Counted from the first letter of the stretch, positions 55,616-64,000 are shown. The stretch is 64,000 nt of DNA from Levilactobacillus acidifarinae DSM 19394 = JCM 15949 (GCF_001434835.1 NZ_AZDV01000009.1:1-64000), one strand, 5' to 3'. The notes: generated from the letters alone by a model not told the origin. Numbers and translations: made by a program.

Positions 55616-56779
55616 TCATCGTTTTAGCCGCCCACTCTGGACCAACATTAGCGTCTGGAGAGTTGCCGGGTAATAGTCCTTTGTCGGCAAAGCCGCCGTC
55701 AACGTCTGGACGTATTGGCGACTCAGGTTCTGATCCCCTATCGTTTGCGCCGCGTAGGCTAGTGGCGCGGTAAAGGCCTGGTTGGTGTAAGCGACCGTGG
55801 CCTTGCCCGTCAAAGTATAACCGGCCTTAATCGACCGTTGTTTGGCAAAGAACCGCAACATTTTCTGCACGATTTGGCGGCTCACCTGGCTGTGTGAGCG
55901 CTGGTAGTCGAGCGCCACCCGCCACGGAATTCGGCAGGCGTTGAACCCGTACTGGTTATCGCGGACTGAGGAGACCTGGCGCGCTCGCACCGTCCCGATT
56001 CGCCGACTGGTCCCGCTGACCGTCACAAAGTCAGCCATCAAGCCCGTCGCGTGTTGGCGACTCAAGACCTGTAAGGTACTCTGACTATTCTGTGCGACCC
56101 GCGTCCAACTCCCATCACCGGTATAGCTCGCAAACTTACGGAAGTACGCCGTAATCAAGTCGGACGGTCGGACCAGGTTAGCCGTATTAGCGGCCGTGGC
56201 CCAGTTGCCGACCTTGGGTAAATGCGTGACCGAGTTGAGCTCCTGACGTTTAATGGCGCGCAGTAACTGCTTAGCCAGTTGCCCATAATTCAGACTGCCC
56301 CGACCATGCCAGTGCTCATCGGCGAGAATCAGCGCGTAAGCGATATCCAAGTCCCCGTCGGTCGCACTGGTCTTTTCGGCCGTGGTACTGACCATCTTCC
56401 CCTGACGTTGTGTCTGGCGCCAGGCCATCAGTGGATTGGTCCGACTAATGCGATGGGCCAGATAATAGCGGGTCAGTTGATCAAACGTTGCTCGGGAGGC
56501 CAGACCTTGACGCGCCGCCTGCACCGTGATTAACATCCCGTAGCCCTGCGCCTCCGACAAAGTCTGTACCGCCCCCGTACTAGTGGTCTGCACGAAGCGT
56601 TGTCGTCCTTGTCCTTTCAGGTAGGTCTTTTGCCAGGCCTGATAGTGGGTTTTAATCGTCGTGGTTTTGACCATCGCCGTGGCTTGGGGCCGCTGCGTTT
56701 TATAGATCGCCGTCCCGACCGCTAACGCAACCAAGATAATCAGGGCCCCTAAAAGCCATTGATACTTATGTCGTCTCAC
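55616..56779 (-). CDS. Membrane-anchored glycoside hydrolase family 8
   Basis: The 387-residue protein has an N-terminal membrane anchor (about 8-24) and a GH8 (cellulase/BcsZ-like) domain outside the cell. The general acid Glu is in LSEAQGYGML (near residue 76) and the Asp of ATDGDLDIAYAL (about 141-143) follows. Such enzymes trim the polymer made by a linked synthase. The GTG at 56777-56779 is eight bases after AGGAGG; a TTG just before is the alternative. It is last in the exopolysaccharide-type operon. Confidence 0.87.
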   Translation of the reverse strand: MRRHKYQWLLGALIILVALAVGTAIYKTQRPQATAMVKTTTIKTHYQAWQKTYLKGQGRQRFVQTTSTGAVQTLSEAQGYGMLITVQAARQGLASRATFDQLTRYYLAHRISRTNPLMAWRQTQRQGKMVSTTAEKTSATDGDLDIAYALILADEHWHGRGSLNYGQLAKQLLRAIKRQELNSVTHLPKVGNWATAANTANLVRPSDLITAYFRKFASYTGDGSWTRVAQNSQSTLQVLSRQHATGLMADFVTVSGTSRRIGTVRARQVSSVRDNQYGFNACRIPWRVALDYQRSHSQVSRQIVQKMLRFFAKQRSIKAGYTLTGKATVAYTNQAFTAPLAYAAQTIGDQNLSRQYVQTLTAALPTKDYYPATLQTLMLVQSGRLKR

Positions 56780-56791
56780 CAACTCCGCCTC

Positions 56792-58090
56792 CTAAAATCG
56801 TTGGGTCTTGTACCAGTGCGTGTGCCGTTGCCCGGTCACCTTGTCGCGCGCCATGTCGGCCATTGCCGCCACCGACACCACGATGAACAACTGGGCATAG
56901 GTGAAGTACGACGCCAGCGTGTATAGAAAATTGGTGACCGTCGCCTGCCCGTAATCACTAGCCAAGGCGATGTTCATCTGAACTAGGTACAGGTAAAACA
57001 TCAGCACCCAGTTGATCAAGAAGAGGGTCGCCAGTGGCCCACCCAAGGACACTAACTGGTGTACACCCGGAATCGCGAGCTGGGCAGTCCCCAGTAACAC
57101 GTTAATCAGAAAAATCCCGTTGGAAATCACGATAGCGGCGTTGAACCAGAAAAAAGTGCACACGTAATAGAACACCTCTAACTTGATCCGCCAAGGGGTG
57201 CGATCGAACAGGTGCTTGACGTTTGCCATGATGACCTCGTAATTGCCCCGCGCCCAGCGTTTCCGCTGATTGTAGTAAGCAAATAACGTCTCCGGTTCCT
57301 GTTGAAAGGCCTCGGCGCGGTGGGCCAAAGCAATCAGCTTTCCCGCGCGCATTAGGCTAAACGAAATGGCGGTGTCCTCGGTCAACGCGCCGTCGTTCCA
57401 GCCACCGATGCTTTGCACGATTTTCTTATTGATGATGAAGTTAGTTCCGGGAATCCGACCAATCTTAAAGAGTTGCCACAACCCCGTATGCTGGATGCGT
57501 TGAGTATTCACGATCTCTAAGTTAATGCACCGGGTCAAAAAATTCTGTTGATAGTTCCGGGTCTTATTGCGGCCAAACGCCGCCGCATACCGTTCGGGAT
57601 CTTCCAGGACCTTTTGCACCAGAAAATACAGCGCATTAGTCTCCGGTGCCGCATCCGCGTCGTACACCCCCAGGTATTCGCCCTGGGCAATTTTTAACGC
57701 GTCGTTGAGGACCCCGGCCTTGCCCCCGCTCCCGGTTCGTTCAATCACGGTCAGTTGGTGATCGGCAAACTCGGGCCGCTGGGCTAACGCCCGAACCCGC
57801 GCGGCCGTCTGATCCTGACAGTTATCGGCGTAAACCAGTAGTTCGAAGCGCGTCACCGGGTAGTTTAAGGTCAAAATCGCCCGGACCGTCTCTTGAATCA
57901 CCAGCTCTTCGTTATGGGCCGGGACAACCAACGTCACCATGGGATACCGGGCAAGCGGTGGCAAATGCTCGACGTCCGTGTGGTGGAGGTGTTTAAAGAT
58001 AAAAATGACGCCCCCACTGAGAGTCACGATGGTCATCACTAAGGACAACCAGATGGTAATAATGGCAATGACGTATAAATAATCGAGCAC
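56792..58090 (-). CDS. Processive glycosyltransferase family 2 (BcsA-like synthase)
   Basis: The 432-residue membrane protein has one N-terminal helix, a GT2 catalytic domain (about 50-290) and four or so C-terminal helices. Catalytic motifs: VPAHNEE near 55, DADAAPETN near 140, TEDTAISF near 240 and QRKRWARG near 275, the Q-x-x-R-W signature of processive beta-glycan synthases. No PilZ domain is seen. The GTG at 58088-58090 follows AAGGAAA. The polymer is unknown: a beta-glucan or poly-N-acetylglucosamine type is likely. Confidence 0.9.
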   Translation of the reverse strand: MLDYLYVIAIITIWLSLVMTIVTLSGGVIFIFKHLHHTDVEHLPPLARYPMVTLVVPAHNEELVIQETVRAILTLNYPVTRFELLVYADNCQDQTAARVRALAQRPEFADHQLTVIERTGSGGKAGVLNDALKIAQGEYLGVYDADAAPETNALYFLVQKVLEDPERYAAAFGRNKTRNYQQNFLTRCINLEIVNTQRIQHTGLWQLFKIGRIPGTNFIINKKIVQSIGGWNDGALTEDTAISFSLMRAGKLIALAHRAEAFQQEPETLFAYYNQRKRWARGNYEVIMANVKHLFDRTPWRIKLEVFYYVCTFFWFNAAIVISNGIFLINVLLGTAQLAIPGVHQLVSLGGPLATLFLINWVLMFYLYLVQMNIALASDYGQATVTNFLYTLASYFTYAQLFIVVSVAAMADMARDKVTGQRHTHWYKTQRF

Positions 58091-58091
58091 G

Positions 58092-58229
58092 TTATTTTCC
58101 TTCCGTATTGAAGTGGCGCACCGTCCGTTTGAAGATCAGCCACCAGCAGACCGCTAACACCCCGACCGCCACGCCGAATAGGACGGTGACCGTCAAGCTC
58201 ACGGGGAGCAACCAAGCAAAATTTCCCAT
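58092..58229 (-). CDS. 45-residue single-span membrane protein in the EPS operon
   Basis: This short frame begins ATG at 58227-58229 behind a strong AGGAGG and ends TAA one base before the synthase GTG. The peptide has one hydrophobic helix (LLPVSLTVTVLFGVAVGVLA) followed by a basic tail (FKRTVRHFNTEGK). Perfect spacing to both neighbours argues that it is real. It may be an accessory subunit of the synthase, as small membrane peptides are in some glycan synthase systems. No homologue is known to me. Confidence 0.75.
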   Translation of the reverse strand: MGNFAWLLPVSLTVTVLFGVAVGVLAVCWWLIFKRTVRHFNTEGK

Positions 58230-58240
58230 TGTCTTTCCTC

Positions 58241-59107
58241 CTAAAGGTATTCCTTCACGATATCCGTTTCCGCACTCCGTTCCAATTGAGCGAGCGCGTC
58301 TTCCACGCTACGATTGGCCACCGTGTCTTGGGTGGCGTAAGAAACCTGTCCAATCCGTAAGACCAAGGCATCGCGCGCCAAGCCAAACCGCTCGGCCATA
58401 TCGTCGATGTTCGTTTTGAGTTTGGTCTTCATGATTGGCGCGGTCGCTTCCCCTAGCATCGGGGATAGGATCACGAACTTTCCCAACCCGATGTAATAGA
58501 GGTGATCGACCGTAAACAACATGGGTTCCAGGTGTTGGGCCGTGGCCCGCAGCAATTCGTTAAACCGTGCATTTCCCAGATAGTTCACTAAACTTTCTAA
58601 AAAGTCAATTTTAACCATGGTGAGGGTGAACCGGTAATCCTGGTCGTGATAAAAGACCAGCTTCAGTTCCTGTTGCACGTCCTGCCGTAAGGCGCGGTCG
58701 TTCAGGACCCCGGTAATCACCTCGTAATCCGGTTTTTCTTGCTGAAGCTGGGCCAATTGATCGGCTAGCGCCTTTCGTTTTAATAATTGATGGTCCAGAA
58801 GATACATCAAATACGTCGTGAGTGGCGTGATGGTGAGCAGCGCAATGGCCGCCCAAAAATACATGTCACGGGTATAGGGCATCAGGAGCATCAGGCCCCC
58901 GGCACTCATACTGACAAACGATAGAACGCTCCCCAGAATAATGTAGGTCGTCCGTCCTAATAATAACCCGAGGCCAAAAGCGCCCGCTACCAGCAGGAAA
59001 TTGAGCCATGACCCGTTGATCACGCTAAGGTACAGCAAGGCATACTGGTAGACCAAGATTAGCAGCATCCCCACGAAAACTAGATTATCAACGGTTTTTA
59101 ATTTCAT
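58241..59107 (-). CDS. Membrane protein with degenerate GGDEF domain
   Basis: The 288-residue protein has about five to six membrane helices (1-130) and a cytosolic GGDEF-like domain (about 140-288). The active-site loop that should read GG(D/E)EF is GLGKFVIL, so diguanylate cyclase activity is not expected. It may instead sense c-di-GMP or another ligand, as degenerate GGDEF proteins do beside Listeria Pss-type synthases. It leads the operon. The ATG at 59105-59107 is chosen; AAGGAG lies 14 bases upstream, and a GTG one codon earlier is possible. Confidence 0.8.
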   Translation of the reverse strand: MKLKTVDNLVFVGMLLILVYQYALLYLSVINGSWLNFLLVAGAFGLGLLLGRTTYIILGSVLSFVSMSAGGLMLLMPYTRDMYFWAAIALLTITPLTTYLMYLLDHQLLKRKALADQLAQLQQEKPDYEVITGVLNDRALRQDVQQELKLVFYHDQDYRFTLTMVKIDFLESLVNYLGNARFNELLRATAQHLEPMLFTVDHLYYIGLGKFVILSPMLGEATAPIMKTKLKTNIDDMAERFGLARDALVLRIGQVSYATQDTVANRSVEDALAQLERSAETDIVKEYL

Positions 59108-59381
59108 CACGCAATTTCCAACTCCTTTTTTTCGCAATTTCTTACCAGACTACCACGGAACGCTTAAAACGTCACTAGTTTACAAATTATTTATAGAATA
59201 AATTAATCGCTTAAGACGTAAAACGTTTAAACAATTCGCGGATGGCCTCGCAAAATTAATTGGTCAGCCTTCCAAAACCGCCTTAATTACCCGCTCCAGA
59301 GACCTTTTACACAATCAACATCAATTCTTTACATCCCCCTGGTATCCTCAGCTAATCACCCATTTTGAGGAGGAAATTTTC

Positions 59382-60272
59382 ATGAAAAAACCTGTACGAC
59401 TGCTTCTTTCTACGCTGTTGGTCACGACCAGTCTTGGCTGGGCGCAACCCCTCGCCAGCGTTCACGCGGCCAAAACCACTGGTGTGGTCCAACCTGCTAA
59501 GACCGGCCGGCAAATTAAACTAGCCAGTGCCGAAAACGTCCGGGACTTGGGCGGTTACGTTAACCGTGACGGTAAACATATCCGGGCGCACAAGCTTTTA
59601 CGTTCCGCTTCTCTCGCTAAGCTCTCGGCGAAAGACGGCCAAAAACTGATGCAGACTTACCACGTCAAGACGGCCGTCGATTTACGTTCGATTGAAGAAG
59701 TGGCCAAACAGCCGGACGCCAAAGTTAAGGGCCTGACGACCGTCTTAAACCCGGTCGTTCCACACCTGAACACCGCCGCTTTCATGCAAGGAAATGGTAG
59801 CCAAAATATGGAAACGGCCTACCAAAACTTTGTCCTGAGCAAGGACGGTAAAAAGGCCTACCGCCAAATGTTCAAGCTCCTTTTAAAGGCGCCTAAGAAT
59901 CAAGCAACGTTGTACCACTGTTCTGCGGGAAAGGACCGGACCGGTGTCGCCACTGCGCTTATTCTATCCGCCCTCAAAGTCGATCGGGCCACGATCATGA
60001 ACGACTACCTGCTCTCGAACCGTTACCTAGCCCAGAGTAACCACCAAATTCTCGCTCAGGCCACGGCAGCCGGGGCCCAGGCCGACACCCTTGCCACGTT
60101 AACGGCCGTGTTAGGCGTGCAATCCTCTTACCTCAATACCAGTTTCCAAGCCATCAACGCCAAGTACGGCAACGTGACGACCTACCTGCACAAAGGACTT
60201 GGTCTGACGAATCACGACTTAGCCCAATTACAAAAGGCCTACTTAGCCACCCCTAAAGCTCAAACACGTTAA
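59382..60272 (+). CDS. Secreted tyrosine-phosphatase-like protein, copy 1
   Basis: The 296-residue precursor has a signal peptide (cleavage near VHA-AKT, residue 29). The mature domain resembles the bacterial Tyr/Ser phosphatases related to PtpB/IphP: NVRDLGGYV near 52, and the P-loop HCSAGKDRTG with nucleophile Cys180 and Arg186. Such enzymes act on phosphotyrosine or phosphoinositides. An AGGAGG site precedes the ATG. The 274-base upstream gap is AT-rich and shared with the divergent EPS operon. A paralogue follows at 60642. Confidence 0.88.
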   Translation: MKKPVRLLLSTLLVTTSLGWAQPLASVHAAKTTGVVQPAKTGRQIKLASAENVRDLGGYVNRDGKHIRAHKLLRSASLAKLSAKDGQKLMQTYHVKTAVDLRSIEEVAKQPDAKVKGLTTVLNPVVPHLNTAAFMQGNGSQNMETAYQNFVLSKDGKKAYRQMFKLLLKAPKNQATLYHCSAGKDRTGVATALILSALKVDRATIMNDYLLSNRYLAQSNHQILAQATAAGAQADTLATLTAVLGVQSSYLNTSFQAINAKYGNVTTYLHKGLGLTNHDLAQLQKAYLATPKAQTR

Positions 60273-60302
60273 ACGATGAAGAGAGTGGGACAGAAGGCGG
60301 TT

Positions 60303-60386
60303 AGCTGGTGAGCATGAACGACGGTTCGTAAGACGGACAATCCTGAACTTGGATTGTTTGGCTTACGGGGTTAATGCTCACCAGCT
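60303..60386 (+). repeat. Large palindromic element between the phosphatase genes
   Basis: Perfect 13-base arms AGCTGGTGAGCAT (60303-60315) and ATGCTCACCAGCT (60374-60386) enclose GTAAG / CTTAC and ACAATCC / GGATTGT inner stems. Flanking AAGGC / GCCTT extends the outer stem. The transcript would fold into one long hairpin, possibly also a terminator (CCTTTTGG follows). Together with repeat C it fills the 369-base gene-free gap 60273-60641. Confidence 0.75.
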
Positions 60387-60431
60387 GCCTTTTGGCGCAC
60401 GTTTCGACACCAAATATCCGGAGATACTAAT

Positions 60432-60482
60432 GAGTTCGGGACATAACTCGAATTCTATAAAAAAACAGGAAGGAAATTCTCG
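60432..60482 (+). repeat. Dispersed intergenic repeat C, copy 2
   Basis: This 51-base stretch matches the reverse complement of 1-51 with two differences. It runs into a terminator hairpin (60461-60509). Confidence 0.85.
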
Positions 60483-60509
60483 ATTTGTGAAAATTTCCTT
60501 CCTGTTTTT
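60461..60509. terminator. Bidirectional terminator inside repeat C
   Basis: AAAAACAGGAAGGAAATT pairs perfectly with AATTTCCTTCCTGTTTTT, giving an 18-base stem with T-runs on both strands. Confidence 0.92.
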
Positions 60510-60641
60510 GTTCATGCCTCTTTATTAGTATAATTTTAACAACCTGCAGCAGTTGCCCCTTATCTTTACATAACCAACATCGTTTCATTACATTAGCTTG
60601 CTATCCTTGCACTGTACCCAAACAAGAGGAGGAGTTAATTT

Positions 60642-61610
60642 ATGAATAAACGCGTTAGTACCTTAGTCTCTGCCCTGTTGGTCACCACGGCGCTCGGGTG
60701 GCAACAACCCGTCATGAACGTCGCTGCGGCAACGCACAGTACCTCAACGACCAAGGTCGCCAAGGCCAAGACCGGTAAACATGCTAAAAAGGGCAAGGCC
60801 ACGCACGCCAAAGTGACGTCCACGTCCACGCACATCAAGTTACAAGGTGCTTCAAATGCCCGGGATCTTGGCGGCTACGTCAACCAGAAGGGGCAGAAGA
60901 TTAAGGCTCACCGTTTAATTCGTTCTAACAGTTTATCCAAACTCACGAAATCCGACCAACAAAAGTTAACCAAGACCTACCACGTGGCGACTGACGTTGA
61001 TTTACGGACGCTCGCCGAACAAAAGAGTAGTCCCGATGTCGCTATGAAGGGCGTTAAGTTAGTCAAGGCCAACGTCTTCAAGAACTTTGCCGCCTTCCCC
61101 GACTTTTCTAAGAAAAACGCCGGGGTCAAGATGATGGAAAAATCCTACCACGACGCCATCACCACGGCCCAAGGCCGAAAGGCTTACAAGAGTCTCTTCC
61201 ACCAACTCCTGAACAACCCGAAGAACAAGGCCGTCCTTTGGCACTGTTCCGCGGGTAAGGACCGGGCTGGTATGGGAACGGTCTTCGTGCTCTCCGCCTT
61301 GAACTTCAACAAAAAGGCCATCGCTAAGGACTACCTGAAATCTAACACTTACTTAGCTAACGACAACAAAGCCAGCCTCGCTAAGCAATTAGCCGGCTGG
61401 AAGGCGAGTGGCAAGCCCGTCACCGCGACCGTTAAGGGGAACTTCGAAGCTATGAACGGCGTCCAAATGGCTTACTTAAACACCATGTACAAGGCCATCG
61501 ATGCCAAGTATGGTAACATGCAAAACTTCCTGCACAAGGGTCTAGGCTTATCCAACACCCAACTCAAACAACTACAAGCAAACTACTTAACCACCGCAGC
61601 TAAAAAATAA
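60642..61610 (+). CDS. Secreted tyrosine-phosphatase-like protein, copy 2
   Basis: The 322-residue precursor is a paralogue of the preceding gene: same signal-peptide pattern (cleavage near VAA-ATH), NARDLGGYV near 72 and P-loop HCSAGKDRAG with Cys202 and Arg208. It differs in having a Lys-rich linker (about 38-60, KAKTGKHAKKGKATHAK) after the signal, which may bind the wall or teichoic acids. GAGGAGG precedes the ATG. It has its own promoter region after repeat C. The substrate is unknown. Confidence 0.88.
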   Translation: MNKRVSTLVSALLVTTALGWQQPVMNVAAATHSTSTTKVAKAKTGKHAKKGKATHAKVTSTSTHIKLQGASNARDLGGYVNQKGQKIKAHRLIRSNSLSKLTKSDQQKLTKTYHVATDVDLRTLAEQKSSPDVAMKGVKLVKANVFKNFAAFPDFSKKNAGVKMMEKSYHDAITTAQGRKAYKSLFHQLLNNPKNKAVLWHCSAGKDRAGMGTVFVLSALNFNKKAIAKDYLKSNTYLANDNKASLAKQLAGWKASGKPVTATVKGNFEAMNGVQMAYLNTMYKAIDAKYGNMQNFLHKGLGLSNTQLKQLQANYLTTAAKK

Positions 61611-61622
61611 AGTCACTCACCC

Positions 61623-61660
61623 TAGCGTTTCTCCTAATCTTTGGAGAAACGCTATTTTTT
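61623..61660 (+). terminator. Terminator after the second phosphatase gene
   Basis: TAGCGTTTCTCC pairs with GGAGAAACGCTA and is followed by TTTTTTT. Confidence 0.93.
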
Positions 61661-61665
61661 TGCCT

Positions 61666-61703
61666 AAAAAACCGTGTCAGGCCGGTGGCCCCACACGGTT
61701 ACG
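61666..61703 (-). terminator. Terminator after the antiporter gene
   Basis: On the minus strand AACCGTGTGGGGCC pairs with GGCCTGACACGGTT and is followed by TTTTTT. Confidence 0.9.
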
Positions 61704-61713
61704 TTCGTTTGAG

Positions 61714-62886
61714 TTAAACTTTAGCCGCTACCGGCAGTCGTTTTAAGGCGGGTTTCAAGAATAGTGGCGCTAAAATCGTTGCCAGAATGATGATCAGAAT
61801 CATCGCCGAGTAACTGGTATTACTCATCAGACCGGCCTGATGGCCAATCTGTGCGGTAATCAAGCCCATCTCACCCCGAGCAATCATTCCCGTCCCAATC
61901 ACGGTACTACTAGTCCAGGAGAACTGACTTAACCGGGCCCCTAGCCCGCAACCAATCAACTTGGTCAAACAAGCCAGAACGGTCAACGCGACAATCAGAC
62001 CCACATTTTCACTCAAATGAGCCAACGTCATGTTTAACCCCACGCTCACAAAGAAGACCGGGATAAAGACGGCGTTGCCCAGCGGCTCCACGTGATCGGC
62101 CAAGGTATTGCGGTACGGCGTGTTGGCCACCGCGATACCGGCAAAGAACGCCCCGATGGCCCCGCTCAAGCCGACGATGTTCGCCAACCAAGCCATTCCC
62201 AGACAGATCACCATCGACATGATGGTGACACTCGACGCCATCACCAGGCGCTCACTCAAGTGCATGAGGTATGGCGCAATCCATTTGACCAGGAGATAAG
62301 TCCCCCCGAAAAAGGCCACCTGCTCGACCAAAACCAATCCCAGCGCCGGCTGACTGCCCGTCGTTTGAATGCCCTGACTCGCGAGTAAACTGATCATCAA
62401 CGATAACAGGATCACCCCAATAATGTCATCGGCGACCGCCGCTCCCAAGATGGTGGCCCCTTCACGGGTGCTTAGCGCGTGATACTCCTTCAGAACAGCC
62501 ACGGAAATGGACACCGACGTCGCCGAAAAAATCACCCCAATGAATAGGGCCTCGAGTGGCGAAAACCCCCACCACCAGGACACGGCCCCCATAATGGTGA
62601 CCGGGAAAACCACCCCGGAGGTGGCCACAATAATGGCCGGTTTCAGGTACTTGACCAAGAGTTTCAGGTCGCTTTCTAAGCCCCCCAGAAACATCAGGAT
62701 GACCACCCCAATATCGGAGAATAACGACACCAGACTATTCAGCTGCACCCAATTTAACATCGCTGGGCCAATCACGATACCAATCACTAATTCCCCAATT
62801 ACCGCGGGGACGCCCAGCCGGTTCGCAAAGTTACCGGCTAAGGTCGTTAACACTAAGATCAAACACAGAGTTCCCAAAAAGGCCAC
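61714..62886 (-). CDS. CPA2-family cation/proton antiporter
   Basis: The 390-residue membrane protein has about 12 helices and belongs to the monovalent cation:proton antiporter-2 family (NapA/KefB-like membrane part). Characteristic are GELVIGIVIGP near residue 30, GLESDLKLLVK near 70 and the ion-site AAVADDIIGVI near 148 with adjacent Asp residues. No cytosolic TrkA-N domain is present, as in NapA. It probably exports Na+ or K+ for pH and salt homeostasis. The GTG at 62884-62886 follows AGGAGGGG. Confidence 0.9.
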   Translation of the reverse strand: MAFLGTLCLILVLTTLAGNFANRLGVPAVIGELVIGIVIGPAMLNWVQLNSLVSLFSDIGVVILMFLGGLESDLKLLVKYLKPAIIVATSGVVFPVTIMGAVSWWWGFSPLEALFIGVIFSATSVSISVAVLKEYHALSTREGATILGAAVADDIIGVILLSLMISLLASQGIQTTGSQPALGLVLVEQVAFFGGTYLLVKWIAPYLMHLSERLVMASSVTIMSMVICLGMAWLANIVGLSGAIGAFFAGIAVANTPYRNTLADHVEPLGNAVFIPVFFVSVGLNMTLAHLSENVGLIVALTVLACLTKLIGCGLGARLSQFSWTSSTVIGTGMIARGEMGLITAQIGHQAGLMSNTSYSAMILIIILATILAPLFLKPALKRLPVAAKV

Positions 62887-62945
62887 GGGCAGCCCCTCCT
62901 CATTTTTTTAGTTAGTGTTTATGATACGCCTCTTTGCGGCCACGC

Positions 62946-62974
62946 AAAAGGGCGTGCCGTCACCGCGACACGTC
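62946..62974 (-). terminator. Terminator after the flavin oxidoreductase gene
   Basis: On the minus strand GGACGTGTCG pairs with CGGCACGCCC and is followed by TTTTG. The U-tract is short. Confidence 0.65.
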
Positions 62975-63033
62975 CTCAACTGGTCTGTTTAATTAAGACT
63001 GACCGAATTGGTGGGGTTCACGAAACCCCGTCG

Positions 63034-64000
63034 TTAATTGAAGTACGTCAAGTCTGACGCTAACGTTGGGTACGCCAGGATACTCTGGTTGATGGCCACT
63101 GGGCCGAGCTTTTGTTGAATGACGAAATCCAGGTAATTAATGACCTGTTCCGCCTCCATACTCAGCACAGCCGCACCCACGATACGGCCACTTGACCGTT
63201 CAATCACGACTTTGATTCGGGCACGCGGGTCCTCAATCCGTTGGTAACTATACCAATGGGTAATGTCCAAATCATTAACTCGGTAGGTTGTTGGTTCTTG
63301 CTTAGCTTGGGTCGGGGTCACGCCCACTTGGGCCAACTGACTCTTCCCGTAAACCACCGACGGAATGACGGGATAGTGGATGGGCGCCGCCGTTGGGTTA
63401 GTTAACGCCGTCACCAGGTACTGCCCTTCGTAACTGGCAACCGGTGTCAACTTAGGCTGCGGCCGATCCACAACGTCACCAATGGCAAAGATGTGCGGGT
63501 TAGTGGTCTGTAAATGACCGTTGACCGTAATTCCGTGAGCCGTGGTGGCCACATCGACCCGGTCGAGACCCAAATCTTGGTCAACCGGGATCCGCCCGGC
63601 CGAGGCAAAGACCAATCCCGTGGTCCAGCTCTCACCTAGCTTGGTCGTCACCTGATACTGGTCCCCATCGGGTGCGACCTTCACGATATCGGTGTCCAAG
63701 CGCACATCGATGCCCGCCGCAGTCAGACGGTCCAGCAAATCGTGGACCAAGTCCGCATCAAAGGCCCTCAATGGTCGATCGCTGTGGTGCACCAAGTGAA
63801 CCCGTCGACCGGCCGCATTGGCAATGGTCGCCAGTTCGACGCCCACGTACCCGGCACCCATGAAGGTTACGTCTTCCGGCAAGGTGTCCAGGTCCAAAAA
63901 GTCGGTACTGGTCCGCAACCACTCTTGACCGTCAATTTGTGGTAACCGCGGCGTTTGGCCGGTCGCAATAATCACGTTAGTGGCGTTGAGCTGCGTGTCA
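63034..64000 (-). CDS. Pyridine nucleotide-disulfide oxidoreductase (5' part beyond window)
   Basis: The frame is open to the right edge, so the N-terminal FAD-binding motif and redox-active Cys pair are outside the window. The visible 322 residues hold ATGQTPRLP, the NAD(P)-binding fold FMGAGYVGVELA, the second FAD motif NPHIFAIGDVVD and a C-terminal dimerisation domain. This fits the glutathione reductase/class I disulfide reductase family. The dimerisation end lacks the usual HPTxxE-type signature: it reads ILAYPTLASDL. Glutathione reductase-like or a coenzyme reductase are both possible. Confidence 0.85.
   Translation of the reverse strand, partial: DTQLNATNVIIATGQTPRLPQIDGQEWLRTSTDFLDLDTLPEDVTFMGAGYVGVELATIANAAGRRVHLVHHSDRPLRAFDADLVHDLLDRLTAAGIDVRLDTDIVKVAPDGDQYQVTTKLGESWTTGLVFASAGRIPVDQDLGLDRVDVATTAHGITVNGHLQTTNPHIFAIGDVVDRPQPKLTPVASYEGQYLVTALTNPTAAPIHYPVIPSVVYGKSQLAQVGVTPTQAKQEPTTYRVNDLDITHWYSYQRIEDPRARIKVVIERSSGRIVGAAVLSMEAEQVINYLDFVIQQKLGPVAINQSILAYPTLASDLTYFN

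Overview
The window looks like chromosomal DNA of a heterofermentative lactic acid bacterium of the Lactobacillaceae, closest in feel to Levilactobacillus. Three things point there: a phosphoketolase gene, a pyruvate oxidase, and a short-chain dehydrogenase (42389-43147) that closely resembles, from memory, the R-specific alcohol dehydrogenase of Lactobacillus brevis/kefir. No rRNA, tRNA, prophage, CRISPR array or transposase was seen. Genes are tightly packed and mostly on the minus strand.

Layout. 1-2545 xfp. 2983-4719 GntR regulator and two small envelope proteins. 4982-8278 purR-glmU-prs (PRPP, UDP-GlcNAc, purine control). 8935-10698 pyruvate oxidase. 10899-13310 a metal ABC transporter behind a Fur/Zur-type box, then an alpha/beta hydrolase. 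14491-19289 a visibly AT-richer block with a complete ECF transporter, a nucleoside hydrolase and its GntR regulator. 19505-25490 housekeeping: ispE, veg, rsmA, rnmV, tatD, metG. 25624-32084 DUF72, a small membrane protein, a sirtuin, an IpaB/EvcA-type protein, mvaA, Ppx/GppA and trpS, the last under a T-box. 32973-35279 HelD-like ATPase.

35358-55529 holds the most distinctive locus: a PucR regulator, an MFS transporter and a ureide (allantoin) degradation cluster, with a CrcB pair and a metal P-type ATPase between. Permease, AllB, AllC, AllE, AllD, AllFGH and carbamate kinase form a complete route allantoin -> allantoate -> ureidoglycine -> ureidoglycolate -> oxalurate -> oxamate + carbamoyl phosphate -> ATP + NH3 + CO2. 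No ureidoglycolate lyase is present, so the locus appears built for the ATP-yielding oxamate branch. CcpA-type cre sites lie at four or five promoters of this region, suggesting use as an alternative nitrogen and energy source when sugar is limiting.

55616-59107 is a four-gene exopolysaccharide-type operon: degenerate GGDEF membrane protein, a 45-residue membrane peptide, a BcsA-like glycosyltransferase and a GH8 hydrolase. 59382-61610 holds two paralogous secreted tyrosine-phosphatase-like proteins. 61714-64000 holds a cation/proton antiporter and an incomplete flavin disulfide oxidoreductase running off the right edge.

Intergenic DNA carries at least three dispersed non-coding repeat families (A: three ~163-bp copies with terminal inverted repeats; B: three copies of a short motif; C: two copies, one at each end of the window). 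All statements come from reading the sequence; no database search was possible.
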